From NCBI RefSeq assembly GCF_003075525.1, contig NZ_QDDR01000007.1:62001-126000 (forward strand): DNA of 64,000 bases, read 5' to 3'. This document shows positions 37,371 to 46,788 of the stretch, one piece after another (the first letter of the stretch is position 1; the number at the start of each line of letters is the position of its first letter). Source of the DNA: Pararhodobacter aggregans (GTDB taxonomy: Bacteria > Pseudomonadota > Alphaproteobacteria > Rhodobacterales > Rhodobacteraceae). The notes below the pieces were generated by a model. It had not been told where the DNA came from, ran no database searches, and saw only the letters and a list, made by a program, of their open reading frames with translations. Position numbers and translations under genes: made by a program.

Positions 37371-38123
37371 TCAGTAGACCGCGACCAGCCGCCCGGCGAG
37401 TTCGTGCACGCTGATCGGGGTCTCGTAGACCGCGGACAGGAACTCGGCCTGCATCAGCTCGGCCGGGGGGCCGTGGCGCAGGATGCGACCGCCCTTCATC
37501 ACCACGATCCGGTCGCAATGCGCGGCGGCCATGTTGATGTCATGCAGCACCACGACCACCGTCTTGCCCAGCGCCTGCGCTGCCTCGCGCACCAGGGTGA
37601 TGATCCGCACCGCATGGCTGATGTCGAGGTTGTTGAGCGGCTCGTCCAGCAGGATGCACTCGGTATCCTGGGCCAGCACCATGGCGATATGCGCCCGCTG
37701 CCGTTGCCCGCCCGAGAGCTGGTCGAGGAAACGGTCGGCCAGCGGCTCCAGCCCCAGAATGGCCAGCGCCCTGGCGACCTGGGCGTGATCCTCGGGGCCC
37801 GGATTGCCGCGCGAATGCGGGTAGCGGCCAAAGGCCACGAGGTCGCGCACCGTCAGCCGCGCCGCCGTGTGGTTGTCCTGCCGCAGAAGCGCCAGCTTCC
37901 TCGCCACCAGCCGCCCCGAGGCCTGGGCCAGGTCCATCCCCTCCAGCGTCACGCGCCCGGCGTCGGGTTTCTGCAAGCGTCCCATCACCGACAGCAGCGT
38001 CGACTTGCCCGCACCATTCGGCCCGATGATCGCGGTAAGACCGCCCCGGGGCAGGCTCAGCGTGACCTCGGACAGGACGGCAAGCCCGTCATAGCGCCGC
38101 TCGACGCCTTCGACCTCGATCAT
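37371..38123 (-). CDS. Siderophore ABC transporter ATPase
   Basis: The 250-residue ATPase has Walker [14 protein letters not shown], signature [15 protein letters not shown], Walker [13 protein letters not shown] and switch [11 protein letters not shown]. It belongs to the FepC/YclP group. It is the last gene of a minus-strand operon with two permeases, a binding protein and a TonB receptor, and overlaps its upstream neighbour by 4 bases. Confidence 0.9.
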   Translation of the reverse strand: MIEVEGVERRYDGLAVLSEVTLSLPRGGLTAIIGPNGAGKSTLLSVMGRLQKPDAGRVTLEGMDLAQASGRLVARKLALLRQDNHTAARLTVRDLVAFGRYPHSRGNPGPEDHAQVARALAILGLEPLADRFLDQLSGGQRQRAHIAMVLAQDTECILLDEPLNNLDISHAVRIITLVREAAQALGKTVVVVLHDINMAAAHCDRIVVMKGGRILRHGPPAELMQAEFLSAVYETPISVHELAGRLVAVY

Positions 38124-39088
38124 CGCGCAACTCCTCTGATGACCAGAAGGATGAAGACCAGCCCCCCGGCGAATTCGACCACCACGGCCAGCGCCGTGTC
38201 GTAATGCAGGACGCGCTCCAGCAGCGTCTGCCCGCCGATCAGGGTAATCAGCGCGATCAGCGCCGCGGCGGGCAGAAGCACGGCATGCCGCGCGGTCGGC
38301 ATCAGCAGATAGGCGAGGTTGGCGACCAGCAGCCCCAGGAAGGTGACCGGCCCGACCAGCGCCGTCGACAGCGCGACCAGCATGGTGACGATGACCAGCA
38401 GACCCAGCACCAGCCGCTCTTGCGGGACGCCAAGGCCGATGGCCGCCTCGCGCCCCAGGGCCAGCACGTCGAGTTCGGGCACCAGCCGCCACAGAACCAG
38501 CGCCAGCCCCGCGACGATCAGCGCCGAGAGGGTCAGCAAACCGGGATCGACCGCGTTGAAGCTGGCGAAGAGCCGGTCTTGCAGCACGGTGAAGCTGTCG
38601 GGGTCGATGATCCGCTGCAAAAAGCCCGAGATCGAGCGGAACAGCGTCCCCAGCACGATCCCCACCAGCATCAGCAGGTGCAGGTTGCGGGCAGCGGGGC
38701 CGAACATCCAGCGAAACAGCAGCAGCGCGAAAAGCACCATCGCCCCCAGTTCCAGCCCGAAGACCAGCCGCGCATCGAGCGCCGAGACCCGCCCGGCGCC
38801 GAGGCCGAAGACCAGCCCGGTCTGGATCAGCACATAGAGCGCGTCGAAGCCCATGATGGCGGGGGTCAGGATGCGGTTCTGCGTGACGGTCTGGAAGACC
38901 ACCGTGGACAGGGCGATGGCCACCGCCACCACCGCCAGCGCCGCCAGTTTCCGGCCGCGGAAGGGCAGCAGGAAGTCCCAGCTGCCCCGCGCGTTCAGCA
39001 GCAGGAAGGCAGCGGCGGCCAGCACGGCCAGAAGCGTCAGCAGCGCCAGGCGCCGGGCGATCTGCCGCTTGCGGATCTCAGGCGCCAT
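38120..39088 (-). CDS. Siderophore ABC permease (FecCD family), second subunit
   Basis: The 322-residue membrane protein has about nine hydrophobic segments. It has the iron-chelate permease pattern: FQTVTQNRILTPAIMGFDAL, FLQRIIDPDSF and the ATPase-contact loop VGPVTFLGLLVANLAYLL. It resembles the VctG/YclO-type second permease. It overlaps the first permease gene by 11 bases. Confidence 0.88.
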   Translation of the reverse strand: MAPEIRKRQIARRLALLTLLAVLAAAAFLLLNARGSWDFLLPFRGRKLAALAVVAVAIALSTVVFQTVTQNRILTPAIMGFDALYVLIQTGLVFGLGAGRVSALDARLVFGLELGAMVLFALLLFRWMFGPAARNLHLLMLVGIVLGTLFRSISGFLQRIIDPDSFTVLQDRLFASFNAVDPGLLTLSALIVAGLALVLWRLVPELDVLALGREAAIGLGVPQERLVLGLLVIVTMLVALSTALVGPVTFLGLLVANLAYLLMPTARHAVLLPAAALIALITLIGGQTLLERVLHYDTALAVVVEFAGGLVFILLVIRGVAR

Positions 39089-40094
39089 GGCCGCGCCTCC
39101 GGGTCAGCAGCCACAGGAAGGCGGCGCTGCCGACGATGCCCATGGTCAGGCCGATCGGCATCTCGTAGGGGCGCACGACCAGCCGCCCGACGATGTCGCA
39201 GGCCATGACCAGCGCAGCGCCCGACAGGCAGACCACCGGCAGGGTGCGGCGCAGGTTGTCGCCCATGATGAGGCTCACGACATTCGGCACCACGAGGCCG
39301 AGGAAGGGCACGATCCCGACGGTGACGATCACCGCCGCGCTGAGCAGCGCCACCAGCACCAGCCCCAGCGCCCGGATCGCCCCGTGATTGACGCCAAGCC
39401 CGATGGCCATGTCACGGCCGAGCCCCGCCAGCGTGATCTGATCGGCGAAGACGGCGGTGACCAGGGTCAGACCGGCGACGATCCACAGCAGCTCGTAACG
39501 GCCCTGAAGGACAATCGAGAAATCGCCGGTGCTCCAGGCGCCGAGGCTTTGCAGCATGTCGGTGCGATAGGCGATGAAGGTGGTGACGGCACCGATCACG
39601 CCCGACAAGAGCAGCCCGATCAGCGGCACCATCAAGGGCGAGCGTTGGGGCACCCGGCGCAGGACCAGAAGGAACAGCCCGGTCCCGGCCAGCCCGAACC
39701 CCGCCGCCACCGCCATCCGCGCCGGCACCGGCAGGCCGGGCGCCAGCAGCATGACCAGCAGGATACCGAGCGAGGCGGACTCAGTCGTCCCCACGGTCGA
39801 GGGCTCGACAAAGCGGTTGCGGACCAGCACCTGCAAGACCAGCCCGGCCAGCGCCAGCCCCGTGCCCGCCAGCGCCAGCGCCAGCGTCCGCGGCAGGCGC
39901 GAGGTGAGCAGCACCTCGGTTGCCGGACCCGTGCCGCCCTCGGCCCAGAGAAGCCCGGGGCTGACGCTGCTGACCCCGACGAAAAGGCTGGCCAGCCCCA
40001 TCGCCAGCGTCAGTCCCAGCGCAAGCGGAAACAGCAGCCGGGCGGCGGGGCCCGGCTGCCGGGAGGATGGCCTTGGCGTCTGCGGCTCAGGCAA
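39078..40094 (-). CDS. Siderophore ABC permease (FecCD family), first subunit
   Basis: The 338-residue membrane protein has the LPRTLALALAGTGLALAGLV block and the loop GIVPFLGLVVPNVVSL. The longest start is a TTG at 40094, because no in-frame ATG or GTG lies nearer the fold start except internal ones. TTG is plausible here, as the binding-protein gene stops 12 bases upstream. It resembles the VctD/YclN-type first permease. Confidence 0.86.
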   Translation of the reverse strand: MPEPQTPRPSSRQPGPAARLLFPLALGLTLAMGLASLFVGVSSVSPGLLWAEGGTGPATEVLLTSRLPRTLALALAGTGLALAGLVLQVLVRNRFVEPSTVGTTESASLGILLVMLLAPGLPVPARMAVAAGFGLAGTGLFLLVLRRVPQRSPLMVPLIGLLLSGVIGAVTTFIAYRTDMLQSLGAWSTGDFSIVLQGRYELLWIVAGLTLVTAVFADQITLAGLGRDMAIGLGVNHGAIRALGLVLVALLSAAVIVTVGIVPFLGLVVPNVVSLIMGDNLRRTLPVVCLSGAALVMACDIVGRLVVRPYEMPIGLTMGIVGSAAFLWLLTRRRGHGA

Positions 40095-40106
40095 GGGTGC
40101 GATCCG

Positions 40107-41009
40107 TCAGTTCCGCGCCGCGGCGAGGGCGTCGCGCAGCTGGGCGATGCTGGACCGCAGGGCCTGCACACCGGCGCCGGTCAGATACCAGGCCTGCGCG
40201 TCCAGATAGACGACCTGCCCCTGCTGCCAGGCGGTGGTGGATTGCACCAGCGGGTTGTCGAGGTATTCGGCCGCCGCCTGCCCCTCGCGCCCGATGGCCG
40301 CGTCACGGTCGACGACGAACAGCCAGTCGGGGTTGGTCTCGCGGATGAATTCGAACGAGATCGCCTGGCCATGGGTGCCGGTATCCAGCCCCTCGACCGC
40401 CGGGGTGAAACCGTAATCGTCATAGACCACGGCAAAGCGCGAGCCCGGACCATGCGCGCTCATCCGTCCGCCGGTGGTCAGCACGACCAGCACCCGGCCC
40501 GCTCCGGCGGCCTCCTCGTGCAGCGCGGCGACATCGGCGCGCAGGGCGTCGACCAGCGCCTCGGCCTCGGCCTCGCGGTCGAAGAGGCCGCCCAGAAGCC
40601 GCAGATTGGCGGCCACGTTGTCGATATAGCCCTCACGCGCCACGGTCAGGTCCAGCGTCGGCACCATGGCGGACAGCGCGGCGTATTGCGCGGCCGAACG
40701 GCCGCCGACCAGCACGAGGTCGGGCGCCGCGGCATTGACCGCCTCGAAATCCGGCTCGAAGAGCGTTCCGATCGGGGCGGCGTATTGCGCCAGATGCGGC
40801 GGCAGCGCCTGGCCCGGGGCACCCGCCACCGGCACGCCCAGCGCGTCGAGGTTGTCGAGCGTGGCGATGTCGTAGACCAGCACGGTCCCGGGCGTGCCGG
40901 TAACCTCGGTCTGGCCCTGGGCATGGGTCACGGTCTCGGCCATGGCGGGCGCGGGGGCCAGGGTCAGCGCCAGCGCGGCGGCGGTGCAAAGAAGGCGGAT
41001 CGCCATCAT
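40107..41009 (-). CDS. Siderophore ABC periplasmic binding protein
   Basis: The 300-residue precursor has a signal peptide (LLCTAAALALTLAPAPAMA) and a class III binding-protein body: VLVYDIATLDNLDALGVPV, FEAVNAAAPDLVLVGGRS, and RVLVVLTTGGRMSAHGPGSR. It resembles the FatB/VctP/YclQ group, which bind catechol or citrate-type ferric siderophores. It lies 31 bases after the TonB receptor gene. The siderophore is not identifiable from the sequence. Confidence 0.88.
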   Translation of the reverse strand: MMAIRLLCTAAALALTLAPAPAMAETVTHAQGQTEVTGTPGTVLVYDIATLDNLDALGVPVAGAPGQALPPHLAQYAAPIGTLFEPDFEAVNAAAPDLVLVGGRSAAQYAALSAMVPTLDLTVAREGYIDNVAANLRLLGGLFDREAEAEALVDALRADVAALHEEAAGAGRVLVVLTTGGRMSAHGPGSRFAVVYDDYGFTPAVEGLDTGTHGQAISFEFIRETNPDWLFVVDRDAAIGREGQAAAEYLDNPLVQSTTAWQQGQVVYLDAQAWYLTGAGVQALRSSIAQLRDALAAARN

Positions 41010-41040
41010 ATCGTCCTTTCAGACAGGGAAACGGGAAGGA

Positions 41041-43188
41041 TCAGAAAGTCGCGGTCAGGCCGAGCCAGAGCCTGCGGCCCTCGCCAGCGGCGTTGTTGTC
41101 GGTGGAATCCACGATCTGGTCGAAGAGGTTGTAGACCGCGGCGTTCAGGCTGACGGTGCGGTTGATGGCGTAGGAGCCGCCGATATCCACGGTGGTGTAG
41201 GGGTCATAGGCGCGCCCCTCGACACCGTTGATGAGGACCGGCCGCCCGTTGGTGCCGATCCGCGGCCCGGCGGCGATCTCCTCGCCATGATAGGTGGCCG
41301 CGGCCCAGAGCGCGAGCGAACTGTCCACCGACTCCCAGTCGAGGCGCAGCGTGGCGCGGTGGCGCGGCGTGCGCTGGAGCGGGAAGCCCGCGTAATCGCC
41401 GGTGCGCTGCTCGCTGTCGGTGAAGGCATAGGTGCCGCGCATCGACCAGGTGTCGTCGATCTGCCAGGACCCGGCCAGTTCCAGCCCCTGGATCACCGCA
41501 TCGTCGATGTTGAAGGCCTGCCACAGGCAGGAATAGCCCGGATAGGCGCCGATCGCCGCGGCGTTACAGGCCGCGCCGCCCAAGGGGTCGATGATGCTGC
41601 CGGTATCGGGGTTCACCAGCATCCCGGTGTTCATGTTCGAGATCTTGTCCTCGAACTCGGTGCGGAAGGCGGTGGCGCTGAAGCTGAGCGGCCCCTGTTC
41701 CCAGACCGCGCCCAGCTCGAAGCTGGTGCTGGTCTCGGGCCTGAGGGCGGGGTTCGGCGCGATCAGCCCGGCGCCGCGCTGCGTCGGGTAGTAATAGCCC
41801 GGCGCGACCAGCCGGATGGTCGGTGCGGTGAACCCGGTCGAGACGCCCCCCTTCAGCGTCAGCGCCTCGCTCACATGCCAGACGCCATAGAGCCGCGGGC
41901 TGAAATGGCCGCCATAGATCGAATGCCGGTCAAAGCGCAGCCCGCCGGTCAGCGCGAAACTGTCGGTGATGCGCCATTCATCCTCGGCAAAGAGGGCCCA
42001 TTGCCGGATCTCCATGGTCTGGTCGGTGGTGGTATGGCCGCGGTCGGTCAGCCGGGCCTGGCTGAACTGGAACCCGGCCACGGTGCGATGGGCGCCACCC
42101 AGTTCCCAGGGCACGGTGATCTGCCCGTCGAGCGTGGTATTGGCCAGCCGCGGCACCCGGTCGTTCAGCACCCGGGTGCCGGTGCCGAAGGGCTCGCCAT
42201 AGGTGAAGCGCGCCGCTTCCTCGTGCTGGAGGGTCAGCTGCGTCTCGATCTCGCCGAATTGCCCGGTATGGCCCAGCGCCACGTAATCGCGGTCATTCTC
42301 GCGCTCGCTGCCGTCGCTGCCCGGGGCCAGCGTGCGGTCGGCGGTCCCGCGGGAACTCAGGCGCGAGCGCCCGGCCTCGACGGTGAATTCATGGTCGTCG
42401 CTCGGCGTGAAGCTGAAACGGACGCCCAGATTGCTGTCCTCGGCCCCCTGGATCCCGCCCAGAAGGCTGTCCTCGGTCCGCCGGTAGAGGCGCCCCCAGA
42501 GCTGTACGCCCAGCCGGTCGGCGATGATCGGCCCGCTCGCCTCGAACGACAGCGCGGCGGAATTGCCGTAGTCGCTGTGCTGCTGCACCGTGCCCTCGGT
42601 CGTCACGCTGCCCGACCAGGTGGCGGCGACCGGGCGGGTGATGACGTTGATGACGCCCCCCATCGCATCGGCGCCATAGAGCGAGGACATCGGCCCGCGC
42701 ACCACCTCGATCCGCTCGATCATGTTGAGCGGCGGGAAATGGCGCTGCTCGAAACCCGAACTGCCGTTGGGCCGCGATTCGCGGGTCGAGACGCGGCGGC
42801 CGTCGATCAGCATCAGCGTGTATTCGCCGGGAAGGCCGCGGATCTGGATGTCCTGCTCGTTGGCGACGCCGGTGGTGACCAGCCCCTGAACCTCGCGCAG
42901 GGCATCGGACAGGTCGCGATAGGCGCCCGATTCCAGCTCCTCGCGCGAGATCACGGTGATCGAGGCGGGCGCGTCGGCGATGTTCTGCTCGACCCCCGCG
43001 GCGGTGACCACGATGCGGCCCAGATCGACGACCGACCCGGTGGTGCCCGCCGGGGTCTGCGCCCCCAGAGCCGCCGGAAAGGCCACAGCCAGCGCCGCAA
43101 CGGCGCAGCCCGCCGAAAGGCCCGGGCGCCCGGCCCGGCGCGACATGCGGGGCCCGTGATCCGGCGTTGTGCGACGAAGCTGCGACAT
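41041..43188 (-). CDS. TonB-dependent siderophore receptor
   Basis: The 715-residue outer-membrane receptor has a signal region with a hydrophobic core (AVAALAVAFPAALG), a plug domain (PASITVISREELESGAYRDL, then IQIRGLPGEYTLMLIDGRR and RIEVVRGPMSSLYGADAMGG), and a beta-barrel ending in the C-terminal aromatic motif (LWLGLTATF). I chose the ATG at 43188; an in-frame TTG at 43251 adds only non-signal residues. RirA-like and Irr-like boxes lie upstream at 43211-43225 and 43261-43277, so iron control is likely. Confidence 0.9.
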   Translation of the reverse strand: MSQLRRTTPDHGPRMSRRAGRPGLSAGCAVAALAVAFPAALGAQTPAGTTGSVVDLGRIVVTAAGVEQNIADAPASITVISREELESGAYRDLSDALREVQGLVTTGVANEQDIQIRGLPGEYTLMLIDGRRVSTRESRPNGSSGFEQRHFPPLNMIERIEVVRGPMSSLYGADAMGGVINVITRPVAATWSGSVTTEGTVQQHSDYGNSAALSFEASGPIIADRLGVQLWGRLYRRTEDSLLGGIQGAEDSNLGVRFSFTPSDDHEFTVEAGRSRLSSRGTADRTLAPGSDGSERENDRDYVALGHTGQFGEIETQLTLQHEEAARFTYGEPFGTGTRVLNDRVPRLANTTLDGQITVPWELGGAHRTVAGFQFSQARLTDRGHTTTDQTMEIRQWALFAEDEWRITDSFALTGGLRFDRHSIYGGHFSPRLYGVWHVSEALTLKGGVSTGFTAPTIRLVAPGYYYPTQRGAGLIAPNPALRPETSTSFELGAVWEQGPLSFSATAFRTEFEDKISNMNTGMLVNPDTGSIIDPLGGAACNAAAIGAYPGYSCLWQAFNIDDAVIQGLELAGSWQIDDTWSMRGTYAFTDSEQRTGDYAGFPLQRTPRHRATLRLDWESVDSSLALWAAATYHGEEIAAGPRIGTNGRPVLINGVEGRAYDPYTTVDIGGSYAINRTVSLNAAVYNLFDQIVDSTDNNAAGEGRRLWLGLTATF

Positions 43189-43210
43189 TTCCTTGTCCCT
43201 CAGGTAATTC

Positions 43211-43225
43211 TGACTATTTCGATCA
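43211..43225. promoter_or_regulatory. Iron-Rhodo-box-like site (RirA)
   Basis: TGACTATTTCGATCA fits the TGA-N9-TCA consensus of RirA iron-Rhodo boxes. It lies 23 bases before the TonB receptor start. The consensus is short, so chance occurrence is possible, but the location before an iron receptor supports it. Confidence 0.5.
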
Positions 43226-43260
43226 GCTATACGAGGGGCGGACAGGGACAACCGCGATGA

Positions 43261-43277
43261 TTGAGAACGATTCCAAA
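43261..43277. promoter_or_regulatory. Irr/ICE-like iron box
   Basis: TTGAGAACGATTCCAAA matches the Irr motif TTTAGAA-N3-TTCTAAA at all but two positions. It lies in the divergent region between the TonB receptor gene and the LysR-type fusion gene, 73 bases before the receptor start and 53 bases before the other gene. It supports iron- or heme-responsive control through Irr. Confidence 0.7.
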
Positions 43278-43330
43278 TTCAGGAAAGTGAAAAGCCCGGT
43301 GGTTGCGGCGGGCCGACGGGGGCAGAAGCG

Positions 43331-44812
43331 ATGACCCGCCTGGACCGGAACCTGGACCGAAGCCTGGGCCAGGGCGCCCCGCAAGCCGCTGAAGAGGAAC
43401 CGAAAAGCCGCCCGGACAGCGCCGCCGTCACGCTGTCGCAACTGCGCCTGCTGATCGCGCTGGACGCGCTGCTCAGGGCGGGCTCGGTTTCCGGTGCCGC
43501 GGCCGAGCTGGAAATGTCGGTCCCGGCCGCCAGCCGCCTGCTGGCACAGCTGCGCGCGCATTACGACGATCCGATCCTGATCCGCGAGGGGCGGCGCATG
43601 GTGCCCTCGCCCCTTGCTGCCACCCTGCGGCGCCGTGTCGCGGCACTGAGCCGCGAGGCACGGCTGCTGCTTTCGGCGCAGGAGGCCGCCCCCCTGCCCG
43701 AGGCGCCCTCCGCGCTGCTGCCCTTCCCCGAGGCGCCGCGACTGCCGCTGCGCGTCAGCGATCCAGAGCGGGCCGAGGGCGAGCCCGGCGCCGATACCCT
43801 GTTGCTGCGGCTGGACGGGGCGGGCGACAGCGACCGCCCGCGGCACCGGCTGGCGGCGCATATCGCCCGGCTCTCGGGAGGGGGCGGTCCCTCGGCCTCG
43901 CTCAGCGCCAGCCAGGCGCGGGACGCTTTCGACATCGTGCTGCGGGGCGAGGCCGATGCGGTGCAGATCGGCGCCCTGCTGGCCGGGATCCAGCAACGCG
44001 GCATCGCCGGTCCCGAACTGGCCGGGCTGGTGGCGGCGGCGCGGGCCCTGCGGCCGGGTCAGGGCTGGCAGGGCAATGCGCCGGGGCTCGACTGGCCGGT
44101 CTATCCCTCGCCCCGGCAACGCCGCCCGGCCTGGTTCCTGGCCGGGGCCAAGCTGCTGGCCGATGCCGGGACGCCGATCCTGCTGCACGGCTTCACCCCG
44201 CAGCCCGGCCCGGTGGCCATGCTGCTGAACGCGCTGCAGATCCCGCAGGTCGAATCGCTGCCCGAGGCGCTGACAGCGCTGAACCGGGGCCGCATCGCCT
44301 ATCTGCGCATCGAGGCGGTCGCACCGCAGATGGCCGCGCTTTGCAGCCTCTATGCCGTGCTGGGCATGCGGACCGTGGCCCAGATCGGCCTGCGGCTGCT
44401 CGATCCGCTGCGCTTCGGGCTGACGCTGGGCGGGGTGCCGTTCAGCGGCGGCGGCGGGCTGATGACCTCGGCGCTCACGCATCTGAGGGACGGGCATCTG
44501 CTCAGCGTGCTCAGCCAGCGCGACGTGGCCCAGGCGACGCCGCATCGCTGGATGACGCTGGCCCTGTCGGGTCCCGAGGGCGAGACGCTGACCCATGTGC
44601 CCCCCAGCCTGACCAGCGCGCCCGAGGGCCTGCCGCCGGGTTATGGCCCGGACGCCATGCTGACCGCCCTCTGGCAGGGGCGCGAGCGCGATCCGGCGAT
44701 CACCACGATCATCCGCGACTCGGCCGCGCTGGGCCTGCTGGCGCTGCGCCCGGACCAGCCCTTCGCCACGCATCAGACCGAGGCCGCGCGGCTTTGGGAC
44801 GAAAGGGCGTGA
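43331..44812 (+). CDS. LysR-type HTH fused to a TrpD2/YbiB-like domain
   Basis: The 493-residue protein joins two parts. Residues about 34-110 are a LysR-type DNA-binding helix-turn-helix (SVSGAAAELEMSVPAASRLL, then DDPILIREGRRMVPSPLA). From about 175 on, it resembles the anthranilate phosphoribosyltransferase-like fold of TrpD2/YbiB (LSASQARDAFDIVLRGEADA, GALLAGIQQRG, and PILLHGFTPQPGPVAMLL). The usual LysR ligand-binding domain is missing. The glycine-rich PRPP loop typical of TrpD is not evident, so catalysis is doubtful. YbiB of E. coli binds nucleic acid. It is divergent from the iron uptake operon. Confidence 0.7.
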   Translation: MTRLDRNLDRSLGQGAPQAAEEEPKSRPDSAAVTLSQLRLLIALDALLRAGSVSGAAAELEMSVPAASRLLAQLRAHYDDPILIREGRRMVPSPLAATLRRRVAALSREARLLLSAQEAAPLPEAPSALLPFPEAPRLPLRVSDPERAEGEPGADTLLLRLDGAGDSDRPRHRLAAHIARLSGGGGPSASLSASQARDAFDIVLRGEADAVQIGALLAGIQQRGIAGPELAGLVAAARALRPGQGWQGNAPGLDWPVYPSPRQRRPAWFLAGAKLLADAGTPILLHGFTPQPGPVAMLLNALQIPQVESLPEALTALNRGRIAYLRIEAVAPQMAALCSLYAVLGMRTVAQIGLRLLDPLRFGLTLGGVPFSGGGGLMTSALTHLRDGHLLSVLSQRDVAQATPHRWMTLALSGPEGETLTHVPPSLTSAPEGLPPGYGPDAMLTALWQGRERDPAITTIIRDSAALGLLALRPDQPFATHQTEAARLWDERA

Positions 44813-44884
44813 GGCCGGGCGCGGCGGTCCCGGGCGCGGACCCGGCGAGGGCCCGGTGCGCGCCGGGCCCAGCCGGCCCCGGGT

Positions 44885-45430
44885 CTAGCCCGCCGCCCCC
44901 GGCCATTCGCCGCGCAGCAGGCCATAGACCAGCAGATCGCACAGGCCCTTGTGGGTCGTCTCATGCTGCCGCAGGCACCCTTCGCGGGTGAAGCCCAGAC
45001 GCTCGGCCAGCCGCACGGAGGCGAGGTTTTCGGCGTCGATCTCGACGTAAAGGCGGCGATGGGCGCCTTCCGCGACGAGGTGATCGATCAGCGCCTTCAT
45101 GCATTCCGCCGCAACCCCCTGCCCCTGATACCCGGCAACGGTGATGTAGCCCAGTTCCAGCACCCCCTCATCCCGCCCGGGATAGGCGACATAGCGCCCC
45201 GCCAGGGTGCCGTCCGACCTGTCGATGGCAACCCAGGTCCGGCCCGGCCAGTCAGGATCGGTCAGCCAGTCCGCCAGTTCCTCGACCGAGGTAAAATGTG
45301 GGCGGGACAGATAGCGGCACTGGCCCTCGTCCGACAGCGTGCCGTAAAGCGCCGCGGCATCCGGGCGCCGCAAGGCCCGCAGAAGGAAGCGGCGCGTGGT
45401 GAGTGTCCGGGTGGGAAGGTCAGAGGTCAT
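44885..45430 (-). CDS. GNAT family N-acetyltransferase (RimJ/RimL-like)
   Basis: The 181-residue protein, from the ATG at 45430, has the GNAT layout: TTRRFLLRALRRPDAAALYG, then GRTWVAIDRSDGTLAGRYVAY, the acetyl-CoA loop region VAGYQGQGVAAECMKALI and SVRLAERLGFTREGCLRQ. RimJ/RimL-type members acetylate ribosomal proteins or small amines. The gene stands alone. Bases 44813-44884 beyond it hold short G+C-rich stems only, and 45431-45647 hold nothing I can assign. Confidence 0.85.
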   Translation of the reverse strand: MTSDLPTRTLTTRRFLLRALRRPDAAALYGTLSDEGQCRYLSRPHFTSVEELADWLTDPDWPGRTWVAIDRSDGTLAGRYVAYPGRDEGVLELGYITVAGYQGQGVAAECMKALIDHLVAEGAHRRLYVEIDAENLASVRLAERLGFTREGCLRQHETTHKGLCDLLVYGLLRGEWPGAAG

Positions 45431-45647
45431 GGAGGGAAGGCGGTTGTCAGAGGTCGCCCCAGCGATACCCCAGCCGGGACCCGGCAACCAGCCGGGCAGG
45501 ACGATCCGGTCACCGACCGGCGGGTTTTCGGCGACGCGCCCGCGCTGAGCACTGATGCCCGTCGCACTGCCCTGTTGACCGTGAGATAAGACCGCTGCGT
45601 CGGAGGCGGGACACCATCACCGTGTCTTCCCGGAGGAGAGAGGGGGA

Positions 45648-45731
45648 TGGTGGGCGACCCTGGAATCGAACCAGGCGTGGGTCTCCCCGGCGGAGTTACA
45701 GTCCGCTGCCGCACCTTGCAGCTCGTCGCCC
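45648..45731 (-). tRNA. tRNA-Tyr (anticodon GTA)
   Basis: On the minus strand an 84-base cloverleaf can be drawn: acceptor GGGCGAC/GTCGCCC with discriminator A and encoded CCA, D stem GCTG/CGGC, anticodon stem GCGGA/TCCGC with loop CTGTAAC, a 14-base long variable arm, and T arm CCTGG-TTCGATT-CCAGG. The long variable arm and GTA anticodon identify tRNA-Tyr. Confidence 0.95.
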
Positions 45732-45815
45732 GACGCTGGGCGGGGAATATCGAAGGGGCGGGGGGGCGTCAAGGGCTGTCGCAACAGGAAATCGCCCGCT
45801 TGGGGGCAATGTCGC

Positions 45816-45840
45816 AAGGGCGTATTTTGGGCAGAATGAA
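45816..45840 (+). repeat. Copy of the dispersed extragenic motif
   Basis: This 25-base segment matches 880-904 at 23 positions (GGGCGTATTT and GGCAGAATGAA are identical). It lies between the tRNA and rlmB genes, 60 bases before the rlmB start. Confidence 0.65.
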
Positions 45841-45900
45841 GGGGGGCGGGTTGCGTCAGGCGCCGCGCCAGCGCAGAGAGGGGAAAACGAGGGGCTGGCC

Positions 45901-46689
45901 ATGAAGAAACCGACCTGGGTGATCGACAAGGAACGCGCCAAGCGGGCGTCGGCGGCGGAAACCGTGTGGCTGTTCGGCCTGCACGCGGTGCGCGATGCGC
46001 TGGTGAACCCGGCGCGGGTCAAGCTGCGGCTTCTGGTGACCCGGAACGCCGCCGACAAGCTGGCCGAGGCGATCGCCGAAAGCGGCATGACGCCCGAGAT
46101 CGAGGATGCGCGCAAGTTCTCGGCGCCCATCGCCAGCGATTCGGTGCACCAGGGCGCGGCGCTGGAAGTCAAGGCGCTGGACTGGGGCCGGTTCGAGGAT
46201 GTCTGCGCCGCCGGGGCCGGGGCGCCGGTGGTCGTGCTGCTGGACCGGGTGACCGATCCGCACAACGTGGGGGCCATCCTGCGCTCGGCCGAGGTGTTCG
46301 GCGCCCGCGCGGTGATCGCGCCGCGCCACCATTCGGCGCCGGAAACCGGGGCGCTGGCCAAGACCGCCTCGGGCGCGCTGGAGCGGCAGCCCTATCTGCG
46401 GGTGACCAATCTGGCCGAGGCGATGGACAGCCTCAAACGCATGGGATTCCATATCCTTGGCCTGGACGGCGACGCGGAACTGACGCTGGAGGCCGGGCTT
46501 GAACAGGCCGGGACGCGGCCGGTCGCGCTGGTACTGGGGGCCGAGGGCCCGGGCCTGCGCGAGAAAACGCGCGAGACATGCGACGCGCTGGTGCGGATCC
46601 CCTTCGGCGGCGGGTTCGGCTCGCTGAACGTGTCGAACGCGGCGGCGGTGTCGCTCTATGCCGCGACCACGGGACGCTTCGCGCGTTAA
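45901..46689 (+). CDS. rlmB: 23S rRNA (guanosine-2251-2'-O)-methyltransferase RlmB
   Basis: The 262-residue SpoU-family enzyme methylates the ribose of G2251 in 23S rRNA. It has an N-terminal substrate-binding part (WLFGLHAVRDALVNPAR) and the SPOUT knot motifs: VVVLLDRVTDPHNVGAILRS, VALVLGAEGPGLREKT, and IPFGGGFGSLNVSNAAAV. The start at 45901 follows GGGG-type SD bases. Distinction from other SpoU enzymes rests on length and the N-terminal motif. Confidence 0.9.
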   Translation: MKKPTWVIDKERAKRASAAETVWLFGLHAVRDALVNPARVKLRLLVTRNAADKLAEAIAESGMTPEIEDARKFSAPIASDSVHQGAALEVKALDWGRFEDVCAAGAGAPVVVLLDRVTDPHNVGAILRSAEVFGARAVIAPRHHSAPETGALAKTASGALERQPYLRVTNLAEAMDSLKRMGFHILGLDGDAELTLEAGLEQAGTRPVALVLGAEGPGLREKTRETCDALVRIPFGGGFGSLNVSNAAAVSLYAATTGRFAR

Positions 46690-46788
46690 CCGTTCCATTA
46701 TCACGAAATCGCGACAGGTCTTTTTTTTCCCGGAAATGCGCTCATATTGTCACATGAAGCGTTGAGCCGGAACTCTCGCGTTTCCTCC

